In this document: positions 9,123 to 18,727 of the stretch, piece after piece
Position numbering within the stretch: position 1 is the first letter of the stretch
Layout of the letters: every line of letters starts with the position of its first letter
Assembly (NCBI RefSeq): GCF_000744775.1
Contig: NZ_JQMP01000003.1
Span: 992,001 to 1,056,000 of the forward strand
Length of the DNA stretch: 64,000 bases
Direction of reading: 5' to 3'
Source of the DNA: Thermorudis peleae
GTDB taxonomy: Bacteria; Chloroflexota; Chloroflexia; Thermomicrobiales; Thermomicrobiaceae
Notes under the pieces: model-generated
Seen by the model: the letters and a program-made list of their open reading frames with translations, nothing else
Database searches by the model: none
What the model was told of the DNA's origin: nothing
Position numbers and translations under genes: made by a program

Positions 9123-10160
9123 CTATGCGTGGACGTGAGATTCGCGCAGTGCTCTGAGTTGTTCAAAGAGACGGCGCTCCTCTTGACTGAGTTTGGTCGG
9201 CAGGACGACTTTGACGCGGACGAGGAGATCGCCGGGCGTTCCACCTTTGAGCGACGGCATACCCTTGCCCCGGAGCCGGAAGACCTGGCCATTTTGCGTC
9301 TCCGGTGGAATACGCAGGACGACTGGGCGGTCAAGTGTCGGCACGACCACTTCTCCACCGAGTATTGCAGTGTACAGTGGTACTTCAACCTCGGTTCGGA
9401 GATTGTCGCCGTCGAGTTCGAATCGTGGATCTGGTATCAGGTGAACACGCAGATACAGATCGCCTGGTGGTCCACCGGCTGTGCCAGGGCCGCCCTGGCC
9501 TGCGATGCGAATGCGCGAGCCTTCGCGCACTCCCGCCGGAATCTTGACTTCAAGCGTTTTTGATCGGCTGATGTAGCCCGTGCCACCGCAGACCGGGCAA
9601 ATTCCTCGACCGTCAAGGCCCGTGCCGTTGCAAGCCTGGCACCGCTCATCGACCGTGACAGTGATGCGCCGTGTTGCGCCGTGGTATGCCTCACGCAGTG
9701 AGACGTCAATTTGGTGCTCGTAGTCCTGTCCACGCTGTGGCCGTGTGCGGGGACGGGCGCGGTCGCGCGTTGCCATACCGCCGAAAAGATCGCTGAGGTC
9801 GCCAAAGAGCATGTCAAAGAAGTCAGAGAAGCCCGTCCCGCTCGTCCCACGACGTTCAGCCGTTGTGCCGGTACCGCGCTGGCCAAAGAGCCACTCCGAG
9901 AAGTCGCTAGCGCTGGCGCCCGTCGTTTGCTGATAGCGCTCCCAGTCGGCGCCAAAGCGGTCATAGCGCGCGCGCTTCTCAGGATCTTTTAAAACCTCAT
10001 AGGCTTCATTAATTTCCTTGAATTTTTCCTCGGCTTGTGGATCACCCTTGTTCATGTCGGGGTGATACTTGCGCGCGAGACGCCGATAGGCCTCCTTAAT
10101 CGTTTTCTCGTCGGCATCGCGTGGCACACCGAGAATCTTGTAATAGTCCTTAAATTCCAT
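9123..10160 (-). CDS. DnaJ-type co-chaperone with a half-size zinc region
   Basis: A 345-residue Hsp40 that stimulates DnaK ATPase. The J domain (residues 5-68) has the H-P-D motif, followed by a G/F-rich linker with repeated F-G/F-S-D-F stretches (about 70-130). The zinc region contains only two C-x-x-C-x-G-x-G repeats (C-Q-A-C-N-G-T-G and C-P-V-C-G-G-T-G), against four in standard DnaJ, and is followed by a C-terminal substrate domain with R-G-K-G-M-P. It is therefore neither a classic DnaJ nor a zinc-free CbpA. The start has AAGGAG 6 bases upstream. Confidence 0.93.
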   Translation of the reverse strand: MEFKDYYKILGVPRDADEKTIKEAYRRLARKYHPDMNKGDPQAEEKFKEINEAYEVLKDPEKRARYDRFGADWERYQQTTGASASDFSEWLFGQRGTGTTAERRGTSGTGFSDFFDMLFGDLSDLFGGMATRDRARPRTRPQRGQDYEHQIDVSLREAYHGATRRITVTVDERCQACNGTGLDGRGICPVCGGTGYISRSKTLEVKIPAGVREGSRIRIAGQGGPGTAGGPPGDLYLRVHLIPDPRFELDGDNLRTEVEVPLYTAILGGEVVVPTLDRPVVLRIPPETQNGQVFRLRGKGMPSLKGGTPGDLLVRVKVVLPTKLSQEERRLFEQLRALRESHVHA

Positions 10161-10266
10161 GCTGCGGCTCCTTGGCTGGGTTGCGCGATATCGCGTTCAC
10201 GCTTCACCCAAAGTATAGCGAATTGATTCGTCTTGTAGCAAGAATACTATGCCATTTCGTTTCATT

Positions 10267-10920
10267 CTAGTGCTGCGTGGTATTCCCCAACGTGCGCAAC
10301 ACGAGGACGACCTTCCCCTGGATTTCGACGTTGTCGGGTGTTGTGTAGATGGGCTGAAGGAAGGCGTTTGCCGGTTGGAGGCGAATGCGGCTTCCCTCGT
10401 GGTAAAAACGCTTGAGTGTTGTTTCTTGTTCGCGGCGTAGCCAAACAGCCACGGTTTCGCCGTTTTCGGCTGACGATTGGCGCCGGAGAACCACGATATC
10501 ACCGTCATTAATGAGCGCATCGAGCATCGAGATGCCGCGAACGCGCAGGGCGAAGAGACCTTCGGGCGAGCCGACGAGGTCAGCGCCGATCTCGATGTGC
10601 TCGGTAACGGTGCTGAGTTCAGCTGTCTCGAGAACGGGGATCGGCCGGCCTGCTGCAATATGGCCGAGCAACGGAATTCGCACGATCTTTGACGTGTCAT
10701 CCGTGACACGGCGGTAGACAAGTTCAATACCGCGCGAAATATGGCGATTGCGCCGAATGAACCCCTGCCGCTCCAATGTATTAAGGTTGTAGTCGACCAC
10801 GCTCGTCGACGAAATATTCAGTGCTTGTTGGATTTCGCGAATAGTTGGCGGGTAGGAATTCTGCGCGATATAGCGCTCGATAAACCCGAGAATTTCCATC
10901 TGCTTCTCTGTAAGCGGCAT
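10267..10920 (-). CDS. lexA: LexA repressor
   Basis: SOS repressor that is inactivated by RecA-stimulated self-cleavage. The winged-helix N-terminus (residues 1-70) includes P-P-T-I-R-E-I and a recognition helix S-S-T-S-V-V-D-Y-N-L-N-T-L. The cleavage site is A90-G91, and the catalytic dyad is S131 in R-G-I-S-M-L and K170 in T-T-L-K-R-F. Length of 217 residues is normal. Its own promoter holds a Gram-positive-type LexA operator, so it should be autoregulated. Transcribed away from the cvpA-mutS2 pair. Confidence 0.95.
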   Translation of the reverse strand: MPLTEKQMEILGFIERYIAQNSYPPTIREIQQALNISSTSVVDYNLNTLERQGFIRRNRHISRGIELVYRRVTDDTSKIVRIPLLGHIAAGRPIPVLETAELSTVTEHIEIGADLVGSPEGLFALRVRGISMLDALINDGDIVVLRRQSSAENGETVAVWLRREQETTLKRFYHEGSRIRLQPANAFLQPIYTTPDNVEIQGKVVLVLRTLGNTTQH

Positions 10921-10998
10921 CTGACATGACTCCTTTCTGAATACGCTGTACCCTTGCCGCTCGCATTGCCAACGGACTCACGCTCCGTTGCGCAACGC

Positions 10999-11028
10999 AG
11001 TATAGTTGCGAACACTAGTTCTTGTCAA
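10999..11028 (-). promoter_or_regulatory. lexA promoter, -35 and -10 boxes
   Basis: On the minus strand, TTGACA (11023-11028) and TATACT (10999-11004) are separated by 18 bases, a near-perfect housekeeping promoter. Transcription would begin near 10992, leaving a leader of about 70 bases before the lexA ATG. The spacer contains the LexA operator. Confidence 0.8.
11010..11021. promoter_or_regulatory. LexA operator (SOS box)
   Basis: GAACACTAGTTC is a perfect inverted repeat of the GAACnnnnGTTC type used by Bacillus and actinobacterial LexA proteins. It lies inside the 18-base spacer of the lexA promoter, where bound LexA would block RNA polymerase. It is also about 100 bases upstream of the divergent cvpA-mutS2 pair and could act on both. 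Confidence 0.8.
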
Positions 11029-11122
11029 GAGGACGCGCTATACTTCTCTCCAATCGTCCTGATTGAGCACTCGCCGATGTCTCACCGCCGTTCAAGGCAT
11101 AATCACAGCGAGAGGTGATTGC

Positions 11123-11743
11123 GTGGTGGTAGTCGACGGTGCCATCATTCTTGTGTTTTTAGTCGCCTATACCCTTGCCTTCATTGGCGGGCTTGGTCGT
11201 GCTGCTCTCGCGCTCCTGACAACGGTTATCATTCTGGTTGCAGCTGCGGCGTTTACTGTGCCAGTTGCGCAGGCGTTGCAGGGGGTTCTGCATTCCCTGC
11301 CCCTCTGGGCAAGCGAACTCTTGGCGCTGTTGCTCCTCAGTGTTATCTTTGGCCTCCTTACTCCCTTCGTGATTACGCGTGCCGTGACGCTTGTACCACA
11401 TGTTCGTCGTTCAGTCATGACGACGCAAGGTTCTATCGGTCTGATTGTCTTGGCTCTCGTTGCCTTTGCGTTCGCAGCCGTCCTCACCGTCATGCTTGGT
11501 ACAGTGACCGGGAACGTCATCGCGAGCTTGCCTCCTGGTAGTGTACAACGTACACTGGTTCGCGCGATCGACCAATCGGTTCTTTTCCCCGGTATCGTGC
11601 GACTGAGCGCGACACTTGTACATCTTACCATTGATTGGGTTCCGGGAATACATCCTCAATTGCTCCATCCGCTTACGGCGTTGCGTATCGCCCATACATT
11701 CTGGGTCGCTCTTTCCACGAGTGGGATGACACAACCATGGTGA
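11123..11743 (+). CDS. CvpA-family membrane protein
   Basis: A 206-residue integral membrane protein with four predicted hydrophobic segments (about residues 4-22, 27-45, 62-85 and 100-125) and a less hydrophobic tail. The CvpA assignment rests on the hydrophobic pattern and on position directly before mutS2, as with yshB in Bacillus. GTG at 11123 was chosen because GAGAGGTGA lies just upstream and the membrane region starts at once; a start at 11063 would have no ribosome site. Its stop overlaps the mutS2 start. Confidence 0.6.
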   Translation: MVVVDGAIILVFLVAYTLAFIGGLGRAALALLTTVIILVAAAAFTVPVAQALQGVLHSLPLWASELLALLLLSVIFGLLTPFVITRAVTLVPHVRRSVMTTQGSIGLIVLALVAFAFAAVLTVMLGTVTGNVIASLPPGSVQRTLVRAIDQSVLFPGIVRLSATLVHLTIDWVPGIHPQLLHPLTALRIAHTFWVALSTSGMTQPW

Positions 11744-14151
11744 TTGCTCCTGATGTCCTGGTAACGCTCGAATTCGATAAGGTTCGGGAGATTCTTGCAC
11801 AACACTGCCAATTCTCGGTTGCCGCCGAGTATGCGCGTTCGCTTGTTCCGGCAACCGATGTTGACCAGGTGAAGTTGGCGTTAGCACTGACCCGCGAAGC
11901 CGTTTCTTTGCTTCGTGAGCAACCGCGTCTCTCCATTGGCGGTTTCCGAGACATTCGTCCCGTACTGATGCGTGCCCGCCAAGGCCAGTTGCTGGATCCG
12001 CCAGCGCTGCGCGACGTATTCGATACAGTTGAAGCGGGGCGGGTATTACGCGGTCAATTGTTGCGCCATGACGAATGGCGGACGCGCTTCCCGCAGCTCT
12101 CGGCAATGATCGCGCGTATTCCCGAGTTGCCTCAACTAGCTGCATCCTTGGAACGGGCGATTGGTCCTCGCGGGGAGATTCTCGACACTGCCTCAGCGAA
12201 GCTTGCTGAGATCAGGCGAGAGGCCAGCGCGGCTCATGAGCGGCTGCTCGAACGCCTGCGCCGTCTCCTGAACGACCCACACGTTCAGCCAGCGTTACAG
12301 GAGCCAATCATCACGCAGCGGGATGGACGGTATGTCATTCCCGTGCGTGCCGATCGACGTCAGGCTGTTCCGGGTATTACCCACGATGTTTCAGCAAGCG
12401 GGCAGACGCTCTTCGTCGAGCCGTTTTCGGTGATTGATCTCACCAATCGCTGGCGCGAGCTGCTTGCCGCCGAAGAGCATGAAATTCAGCGGATTTTGCG
12501 CCAGCTCACGGAAGCAGTCCTTGCGGCAGAGCCGGCCTTGCAGACACTCATTGAAGTGGCCGCGCAATGTGACTTGACGTTTGCCAAAGCCCGGCTTGCT
12601 GCCCACTGGCGAGCTACTGAACCTGAAATTGTTGAAGCCGCTGCCTCAACGAGTCCGGCTGGACATCCAACCCATCGACTGAATCTCAAGCAAGCGCGAC
12701 ATCCGCTCTTACCTCCTGAGACCGTTGTGCCGATCGATTTGGCGTTGGGCGAGCAGTACCGCATCCTCGTCATCACTGGTCCAAATACTGGTGGCAAAAC
12801 CGTTGCGCTCAAAACCGCTGGGCTGTTAGCCCTGATGGCGCAGAGTGGCTTGTTTATCCCAGCAGCCCCCGGATCGCAGCTCAGCGTCTTTACGAAGATG
12901 TTTGCCGACATTGGTGACGAACAGAGCATTGAACAGAACCTTTCGACGTTCTCAGCGCACATGCGCCGAATGCGAGACGTCTTAGCGCAAGCTGACCAGT
13001 CTTCACTGGTTTTGATTGACGAGTTGGCGGCCGGAACAGATCCCCAAGAGGGTGCCGCGCTCGCTCGGGCGCTCCTCCGCGCGTTGCTCGATCGCTGGGT
13101 CTTAGGGATTGTAACGACACACTATCCTGAGGTGAAAGCCTTTGCGGCGGTCACCCCTGGGCTGGAAAATGCGAGTGTCGAGTTCGACCTTCAGACGCTG
13201 TCGCCAACCTATCGGCTTATCTTAGGGATACCAGGCCAGTCAAATGCATTAGTGATTGCCGAACGGCTTGGCCTGCCGCGGGATGTCCTCGAAGAGGCAC
13301 GTCGCTATGTGGCGCCTGATGCTGCGCAACTGGAAACGCTGCTTGCTGAGATGCGGCGTCGTCTCGCAGCCGCGGAGAAGACACTGCAAGAGGCGCAGCG
13401 CATTCGTGATGACGCTGAGCGCATGCGGCGTCAAGCCGAAGAGCGGCTGCACGAAGCTGAGCAGCGATATGCCGAAGCGTGGAATGCTGCCTATGCTGAT
13501 CTCGAAGCGGAGTTAACGCAAGCGCGTGAGCTTGTCAAAACGCTTCGGCGGCAGCTATCGCAGGCTGATCGCTTTGCTGCGACTATGCCGACGTCGGCAT
13601 TGTCTGATGAGGCGACGAAGGTTGAACAGCAGTTGCGACAAATCCAACGCCGCGTGCGGACACGCCCACGTTCGCACCCACAGGTGATGACCTCACCTGG
13701 TCTTCGGGTCGGAGATGTTGTCGACATTCCATCACTTGGATTACGCGGTGAGGTCGTTGCGCTGCTGGAAGAAGATCAGGTTGAAGTGCAGGTTGGATCA
13801 TTTCGTGTGCGCCAGCCTCGCTCTGCAGTTCGCCCTGCAGCCGATGGTACTCCAGCTCGACAACCAAGTTCTAGTACGAGGGTAAAGGTTCCTCCTCCGC
13901 CTTCTGTTCCGTTAGAACTCCATCTTCGTGGGATGCGTGTTGCTGAAGCACTCCCTGCGCTTGAACGTTATCTCGATGATGCTATCCGAGCTGGATTACC
14001 ATGGGTTCGCATTGTGCATGGAAAAGGCACTGGAACGATCCGTGAGGTGGTGCATCAAGTGCTTCGTGAACATCCGGCAGTTGATCATTTTGAGCTGGCA
14101 CAGCCCCATGAAGGCGGAGCTGGTGTCACGATTGTCTATCTCAAGGGGTAA
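11737..14151 (+). CDS. mutS2: Endonuclease MutS2 (recombination/ribosome-rescue ATPase)
   Basis: An 804-residue MutS2. The core has Walker A G-P-N-T-G-G-K-T near residue 347, Walker B S-L-V-L-I-D-E-L-A-A-G-T-D-P, then a long coiled coil (about 520-640). The C-terminal Smr domain begins L-H-L-R-G-M-R-V and contains V-R-I-V-H-G-K-G-T-G. MutS2 proteins act on branched DNA and, in Bacillus, on collided ribosomes. ATG at 11737 overlaps the cvpA stop; GTG at 11740 is an alternative. There is no mismatch-recognition domain, unlike the true mutS at 52 kb. Confidence 0.95.
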   Translation: MVIAPDVLVTLEFDKVREILAQHCQFSVAAEYARSLVPATDVDQVKLALALTREAVSLLREQPRLSIGGFRDIRPVLMRARQGQLLDPPALRDVFDTVEAGRVLRGQLLRHDEWRTRFPQLSAMIARIPELPQLAASLERAIGPRGEILDTASAKLAEIRREASAAHERLLERLRRLLNDPHVQPALQEPIITQRDGRYVIPVRADRRQAVPGITHDVSASGQTLFVEPFSVIDLTNRWRELLAAEEHEIQRILRQLTEAVLAAEPALQTLIEVAAQCDLTFAKARLAAHWRATEPEIVEAAASTSPAGHPTHRLNLKQARHPLLPPETVVPIDLALGEQYRILVITGPNTGGKTVALKTAGLLALMAQSGLFIPAAPGSQLSVFTKMFADIGDEQSIEQNLSTFSAHMRRMRDVLAQADQSSLVLIDELAAGTDPQEGAALARALLRALLDRWVLGIVTTHYPEVKAFAAVTPGLENASVEFDLQTLSPTYRLILGIPGQSNALVIAERLGLPRDVLEEARRYVAPDAAQLETLLAEMRRRLAAAEKTLQEAQRIRDDAERMRRQAEERLHEAEQRYAEAWNAAYADLEAELTQARELVKTLRRQLSQADRFAATMPTSALSDEATKVEQQLRQIQRRVRTRPRSHPQVMTSPGLRVGDVVDIPSLGLRGEVVALLEEDQVEVQVGSFRVRQPRSAVRPAADGTPARQPSSSTRVKVPPPPSVPLELHLRGMRVAEALPALERYLDDAIRAGLPWVRIVHGKGTGTIREVVHQVLREHPAVDHFELAQPHEGGAGVTIVYLKG

Positions 14152-14226
14152 CATGACGCCAGCGCACGAACCGATCGGCTGGAAAGCAAACACTGTTGCT
14201 CGGTTGAAAAGGCGAATGATAGAGCA

Positions 14227-14469
14227 ATGTCGCATCAGAAGGAAAAGCGCAACACTGGCGCTTTGGTAAAGCTTGTTACGGCTCCGAATACCATCGTGGC
14301 TGAACTCTGGCAGCAGGCACTCAAAAACGAGGGCATTCCAACGATGATCCGTCCGATGATTGCCGCTTTCCCCTACATGACGGACGGACCATGTGATCTT
14401 CTCGTCCTGCCCGAGCAGCTAGACCATGCACGAGAAATCCTCGCAGCCTTGCTTGATGTAGCCGATTAA
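14227..14469 (+). CDS. DUF2007 family small protein
   Basis: Eighty residues with the DUF2007 pattern: L-V-T-A-P-N-T-I-V-A-E-L-W-Q-Q-A-L, then G-I-P-T-M-I-R-P, and D-L-L-V-L-P-E-Q-L-D-H-A-R-E-I-L. The family is annotated as putative signal-transducing and has no proven biochemistry. It starts 75 bases after mutS2 with only a weak ribosome site and overlaps the 3' end of mfd by 4 bases on the other strand. Confidence 0.75.
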   Translation: MSHQKEKRNTGALVKLVTAPNTIVAELWQQALKNEGIPTMIRPMIAAFPYMTDGPCDLLVLPEQLDHAREILAALLDVAD

Positions 14470-17400
14470 TCATCGCCGGCAAGGAGCAAGGTGGCCCCAA
14501 CGTCTTCAATGGTGCGGAGCACCGCGCTCAACGCGTCCCACCAATCGACCTTCAGTCGGCTGATGAGTAGCCTGACTTGATTGGGGGTAACATAAACGCC
14601 TTGCCCGAGTTGACGGCGCAGCGCATCCTGGTTGATTCTGGCTCCGATCACGGGCCGGATAAAGATTTCTCCATCACGCTCCACGATCGCGCTGATGCCA
14701 ATGTGACTTGCGCGGATCCGTAAGCGCGCAAGCTCAAGCAACTTCGTGACTGGCTCTGGCAGCGGTCCAAAGCGATCGCGCAGCTCCTCCTCCAGTTCGC
14801 GCAGTTCGCTCATCTTGCGGGCACGGGCGAAACGCTGATACAACTCCATGCGCACTGCCGGATCCCCACAGTAGTTCTCCGGGATTGTCGCCTCAACTGG
14901 CAGGTCGACAGTGACGCTGGGTGGCTCTTCAAGCGGCCTTCCTTGGCGAATTTCCTCCACTGCCTGGGCAAGCAATTGGGTGTAGAGTTCGAATCCGACG
15001 GCGGCGATATGCCCGCTTTGCTCTGGTCCGAGAATGTCGCCAGCGCCGCGAATCTCAAGGTCGCGAAGCGCGATCTGGAATCCTGCGCCGAGTTCGGTCG
15101 CTTCTTGAATTGCCTCTAATCGTGCCTGCGCTTCTGGCGAGAGCGGCTGATGCGCATCATAGAGTAAATAGGCGTATGCCCGCTGATGACTCCGCCCAAC
15201 CCTCCCGCGGAGTTGATACAGTTGCGTCAGGCCAAGTTGATGAGCACGGTCAATGATGATGGTGTTGACGTTCGGCATGTCAACGCCGGACTCAATGATC
15301 GTTGTACAGACAAGAACGTCATATTCTTGACGGAGGAACGCAAGGACAATCGATTCAAGCTCGTCTTCGTTCATCTGACCGTGTGCCACTGCGACGCGTG
15401 CTTCAGGAACGAGCTGCTGAATCTTGTTGGCGAAGTGATAGATTGACTGGACGCGGTTGTGGACAATGTAGACTTGCCCGCCGCGGTTCAGCTCGCGGAG
15501 AATCGCTTCGCGGATGACGGTATCACGGGCGGGCGTGACAAATGTCCGTACTGGCACGCGATCTTGTGGTGGTGTTGCGATGATCGAAAGGTCGCGTACT
15601 CCGCTCAGCGCGAGGTAGAGCGTTCGCGGAATCGGCGTAGCGGTAAGCGTCAATACATCGACGTTTGTCCGTAGGCGCTTGAAGTGCTCTTTCTGTGCGA
15701 CGCCAAAGCGGTGCTCCTCATCAATAATGACAAGCCCCAGTCGTTTAAACCGGACATCAGCTTGGATGAGCCGGTGCGTACCGATCACGATGTCGACCTC
15801 ACCGCGCTCAAGTCCAGCGAGAATGTGCCGTTGCTCAGCCTTGCTCCGTAGCCGTGACAACATTTCAATGCGCACGGGAAACGGCGCCAAGCGCTGCTGG
15901 AACGTCGTGTAGTGCTGGAGGGCGAGGATTGTTGTGGGAACAAGCACGGCGACCTGGTATCCGGCGTTGACTGCTTTGAAAGCGGCCCGCAGCGCAACCT
16001 CCGTCTTCCCAAAACCGACATCTCCGCAGAGAAGGCGATCCATTGGTTTGGGCTGTTCCATGTCCGCTTTGACTTCCTGGATAGCGCGCCATTGGTCGGG
16101 AGTTTCCTGATACGGGAAGGATTCAGCAAGTTCGATATCCCATGTGGTATCCGGAGGGAACGCAATCCCCTCAGCGGCTTCGCGTAAGGCATAGAGTTGC
16201 AACAGATCAAAAGCGAGTTCACGGACAGCTTGCCGGACGCGACGCTTGACGCGCCCCCAGTCCGGTGACCCGAGCCGTGTCAGTTGCGGTGCACCGTCCG
16301 GTCCTTCGTAGAGCGTAATACGATCCAGTTGGTCAACAGGGAGATAGAGACGATCGTTTTGGGCATACTCGAGCAGTAAATACTCTCGGTTGACCCCGCT
16401 CACTTCGAGGGTGACCAGTCCACCATATCGCGCGATGCCGTGCTCAACATGGACGACGTAGCAACCAGGCTGGAGTTGCTGTAAGAGGTCGTTTCGGCTT
16501 CGCACCCGCTGAGCATGCCGATGCACGACACGGCGATAACCGAAGAGTTCGCGATCGGTCAAGACAATAAGTTGACAACGCTCGTGTTGCCAGCCACTGG
16601 TAAGGCGTTCGCGGATGACCTCAACGGTCCCCGGTGGCCATGACGCGCCGTCTCCTGTTTCACTGTCCCCGTGGTGAACCAGGCGTGGGAAAATATCTTG
16701 CTCTTCAAGAATTTCTGTGATGCGTTCTCGCTGTTCGGTCACTAAGACGATGCGCCAGCCTTGCTGCTGTCGGGCGCGGACAACCGCTGGAAGCTCATGA
16801 ACATGGCCAAGAAGCAGCGGCATATCAGCGCTGTAACCATGGCTGGCAGGAAGCGGAATCGTTTCACCTGGCCAATCCTCTGGCCGCTGACCGAGGAGCA
16901 GTTGCCGCTTCTGCTGGAGTGTTGTCAAGATAGCGGGCAACGGCAGATAAGGCTGTGGCAGGCCGTAGGGCAGTTCTCCGCTTTCCTCAAGCGTTTGACG
17001 GAGGTCCTCGGCTTGGAGGGCAAGCTGCTCGAGCGCAAGGCGCACATTCGCTGGTTCGAGAATCACGGTAAGGTGTTGCTCTGAGCGGAGGTAGTCCAGG
17101 ATTGTTGCGGCGGGCTGATAGACGAGTGGGGCGAGCAATTCCGGAGGGTAACTCAGCTCGCCACGTTCCAATCGTCCAAGGAGCTTGTTCCACTCATCCT
17201 TGACTTCACTCCGGAGTGTGGCCGTATCCCATTGCCGTGCTTGTTCACAAGCACGTGCGATTTCTGCCTGCGAAGCCAGGCGAGCCGGCAGGATCAGCGC
17301 AGCGTCAGTGCGCTCAACCGAGCGCTGGGTACTTGGATCAAACCAGCGGAGTGAATCAATCTCATCACCAAAGAATTCGATACGAAGGCCGTATTCACTT

Positions 17401-17975
17401 GTCGCTGGCCAAACGTCGACAATGCCGCCTCGCTGACTGACGTGGCCAACTTCTGAGACAGTGCCGACACGGCGATATCCGTAGTCCAGCAGCGACGTCA
17501 TGAGATCCACAGGCGAAAGATGCATCCCAACACGCAGTTCGAGGGTGTGCGCTTGAAGAGCCTCTGGCATGCCAACGAGTTGACCAAGTGCCCGTGCTGG
17601 AACAATGACGACTTGGGGAACATTGCTCAAAAGGTGCCACAGGATGGCAACTTGCCTTGCCCCAACATCAGCATCAGGCAAAAGCACATCGTATGGCAGC
17701 GTATCAGCAACTGGCCATCGCTGTGGGGTAAGCGAAGAGGGCAAGTAGATACGAAGCAGTTCTGCGAGTTCGTCGGCCTGGTCGGGACGCGGCGTCACGA
17801 TCAGCATTGGTCCATGCCAGCGGAGGGCGAGAGCCGCAAGCAGTGGGGCACGCGCTGCCGCTGGCACATCCTCACAATGCGCCCCGATGTTGCCGGAACA
17901 GGCTTGTAATGTCGTGACGAGTTGGTTCTGCCAGGTATCAGTTGCGAGATATGCGGTGAGATGTGCGAGTGTCAT
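14466..17975 (-). CDS. mfd: Transcription-repair coupling factor Mfd
   Basis: Removes RNA polymerase stalled at DNA damage and recruits UvrA. At 1169 residues it is full length: UvrB-like N-terminal module (1-350), RNA-polymerase-interacting domain with [11 protein letters not shown] (about 490-545), Walker A G-D-V-G-F-G-K-T near 650, D-E-E-H near 753, helicase motif Q-L-R-G-R-V-G-R-S, and the C-terminal inhibitory domain. Convergent with the DUF2007 gene and divergent from comEA. Confidence 0.97.
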   Translation of the reverse strand: MTLAHLTAYLATDTWQNQLVTTLQACSGNIGAHCEDVPAAARAPLLAALALRWHGPMLIVTPRPDQADELAELLRIYLPSSLTPQRWPVADTLPYDVLLPDADVGARQVAILWHLLSNVPQVVIVPARALGQLVGMPEALQAHTLELRVGMHLSPVDLMTSLLDYGYRRVGTVSEVGHVSQRGGIVDVWPATSEYGLRIEFFGDEIDSLRWFDPSTQRSVERTDAALILPARLASQAEIARACEQARQWDTATLRSEVKDEWNKLLGRLERGELSYPPELLAPLVYQPAATILDYLRSEQHLTVILEPANVRLALEQLALQAEDLRQTLEESGELPYGLPQPYLPLPAILTTLQQKRQLLLGQRPEDWPGETIPLPASHGYSADMPLLLGHVHELPAVVRARQQQGWRIVLVTEQRERITEILEEQDIFPRLVHHGDSETGDGASWPPGTVEVIRERLTSGWQHERCQLIVLTDRELFGYRRVVHRHAQRVRSRNDLLQQLQPGCYVVHVEHGIARYGGLVTLEVSGVNREYLLLEYAQNDRLYLPVDQLDRITLYEGPDGAPQLTRLGSPDWGRVKRRVRQAVRELAFDLLQLYALREAAEGIAFPPDTTWDIELAESFPYQETPDQWRAIQEVKADMEQPKPMDRLLCGDVGFGKTEVALRAAFKAVNAGYQVAVLVPTTILALQHYTTFQQRLAPFPVRIEMLSRLRSKAEQRHILAGLERGEVDIVIGTHRLIQADVRFKRLGLVIIDEEHRFGVAQKEHFKRLRTNVDVLTLTATPIPRTLYLALSGVRDLSIIATPPQDRVPVRTFVTPARDTVIREAILRELNRGGQVYIVHNRVQSIYHFANKIQQLVPEARVAVAHGQMNEDELESIVLAFLRQEYDVLVCTTIIESGVDMPNVNTIIIDRAHQLGLTQLYQLRGRVGRSHQRAYAYLLYDAHQPLSPEAQARLEAIQEATELGAGFQIALRDLEIRGAGDILGPEQSGHIAAVGFELYTQLLAQAVEEIRQGRPLEEPPSVTVDLPVEATIPENYCGDPAVRMELYQRFARARKMSELRELEEELRDRFGPLPEPVTKLLELARLRIRASHIGISAIVERDGEIFIRPVIGARINQDALRRQLGQGVYVTPNQVRLLISRLKVDWWDALSAVLRTIEDVGATLLLAGDD

Positions 17976-18088
17976 TGATCTCGTTGCCTGTATCGTCCTG
18001 CGCCGGCACAGCCGGCGTATCTGTTACTGTACCACAGCGGCAAAATACCCGCTGACAATCTGCGATAAAATCCTTGAGAGGGGGAAGA

Positions 18089-18727
18089 ATGAGGCAATTC
18101 ATTCGCCGCCTTGCATACTGGCAGCTTTTCCTCATCGGATTTCTCCTTGGCAGCCTGATTATGATCGGAATCTTCATGGTTTGGCCTTACCATCCGGATG
18201 AGCTTGTCTTAACGGTTCTGCCAGACGAGACGCCAACGGCTGTGACGGTCTATGTGGGCGGTGCAGTCGCTACCCCTGGTCTCTATACGCTGCCACGCGG
18301 ATCGCGTGTAGCCGAAGCGATTCAACACGCCGTGCCAATTCCAGAGGCTAATCTCAACACCTTACCGCTCGGGCAAGTTGTAGAAGATGGGCAAACAATT
18401 ATTGTCCCGACAAAGATACCCACATCACACGGAACCAAAACGGCTGATGCAACCGCAGCGGCTTCGACCCCAGACATGCAGCAACCGGCCGCAACTGGAT
18501 CACCACCGCCGACGCCAGAGTCAGCGAGCAAGAAGATCAATGTGAATACTGCCTCTGCAGAAGAGCTTGAACGTTTACCAGGGATTGGCCCAGCGCTTGC
18601 ACAGCGGATTATTGATTATCGCAATACCCATGGACCTTTTGCCTCCCTTGATGATCTTGCTGCTGTTCGAGGTGTTTCGCCTCGCATGGTCGATGCGTGG
18701 CGTGAACTCGCGACAACTGGAGAGTAA
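18089..18727 (+). CDS. comEA: ComEA-like DNA receptor for competence
   Basis: A 212-residue membrane-anchored DNA-binding protein for DNA uptake. One N-terminal transmembrane helix (about residues 8-32), an SLBB segment with [13 protein letters not shown], a Thr/Pro/Ala-rich linker (about 110-150), and a C-terminal helix-hairpin-helix pair with [11 protein letters not shown] and [15 protein letters not shown] at 18089 was chosen for the GGGGGAAG just upstream. The stop overlaps the comEC start as TAATG, so the two are coupled. Confidence 0.92.
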   Translation: MRQFIRRLAYWQLFLIGFLLGSLIMIGIFMVWPYHPDELVLTVLPDETPTAVTVYVGGAVATPGLYTLPRGSRVAEAIQHAVPIPEANLNTLPLGQVVEDGQTIIVPTKIPTSHGTKTADATAAASTPDMQQPAATGSPPPTPESASKKINVNTASAEELERLPGIGPALAQRIIDYRNTHGPFASLDDLAAVRGVSPRMVDAWRELATTGE

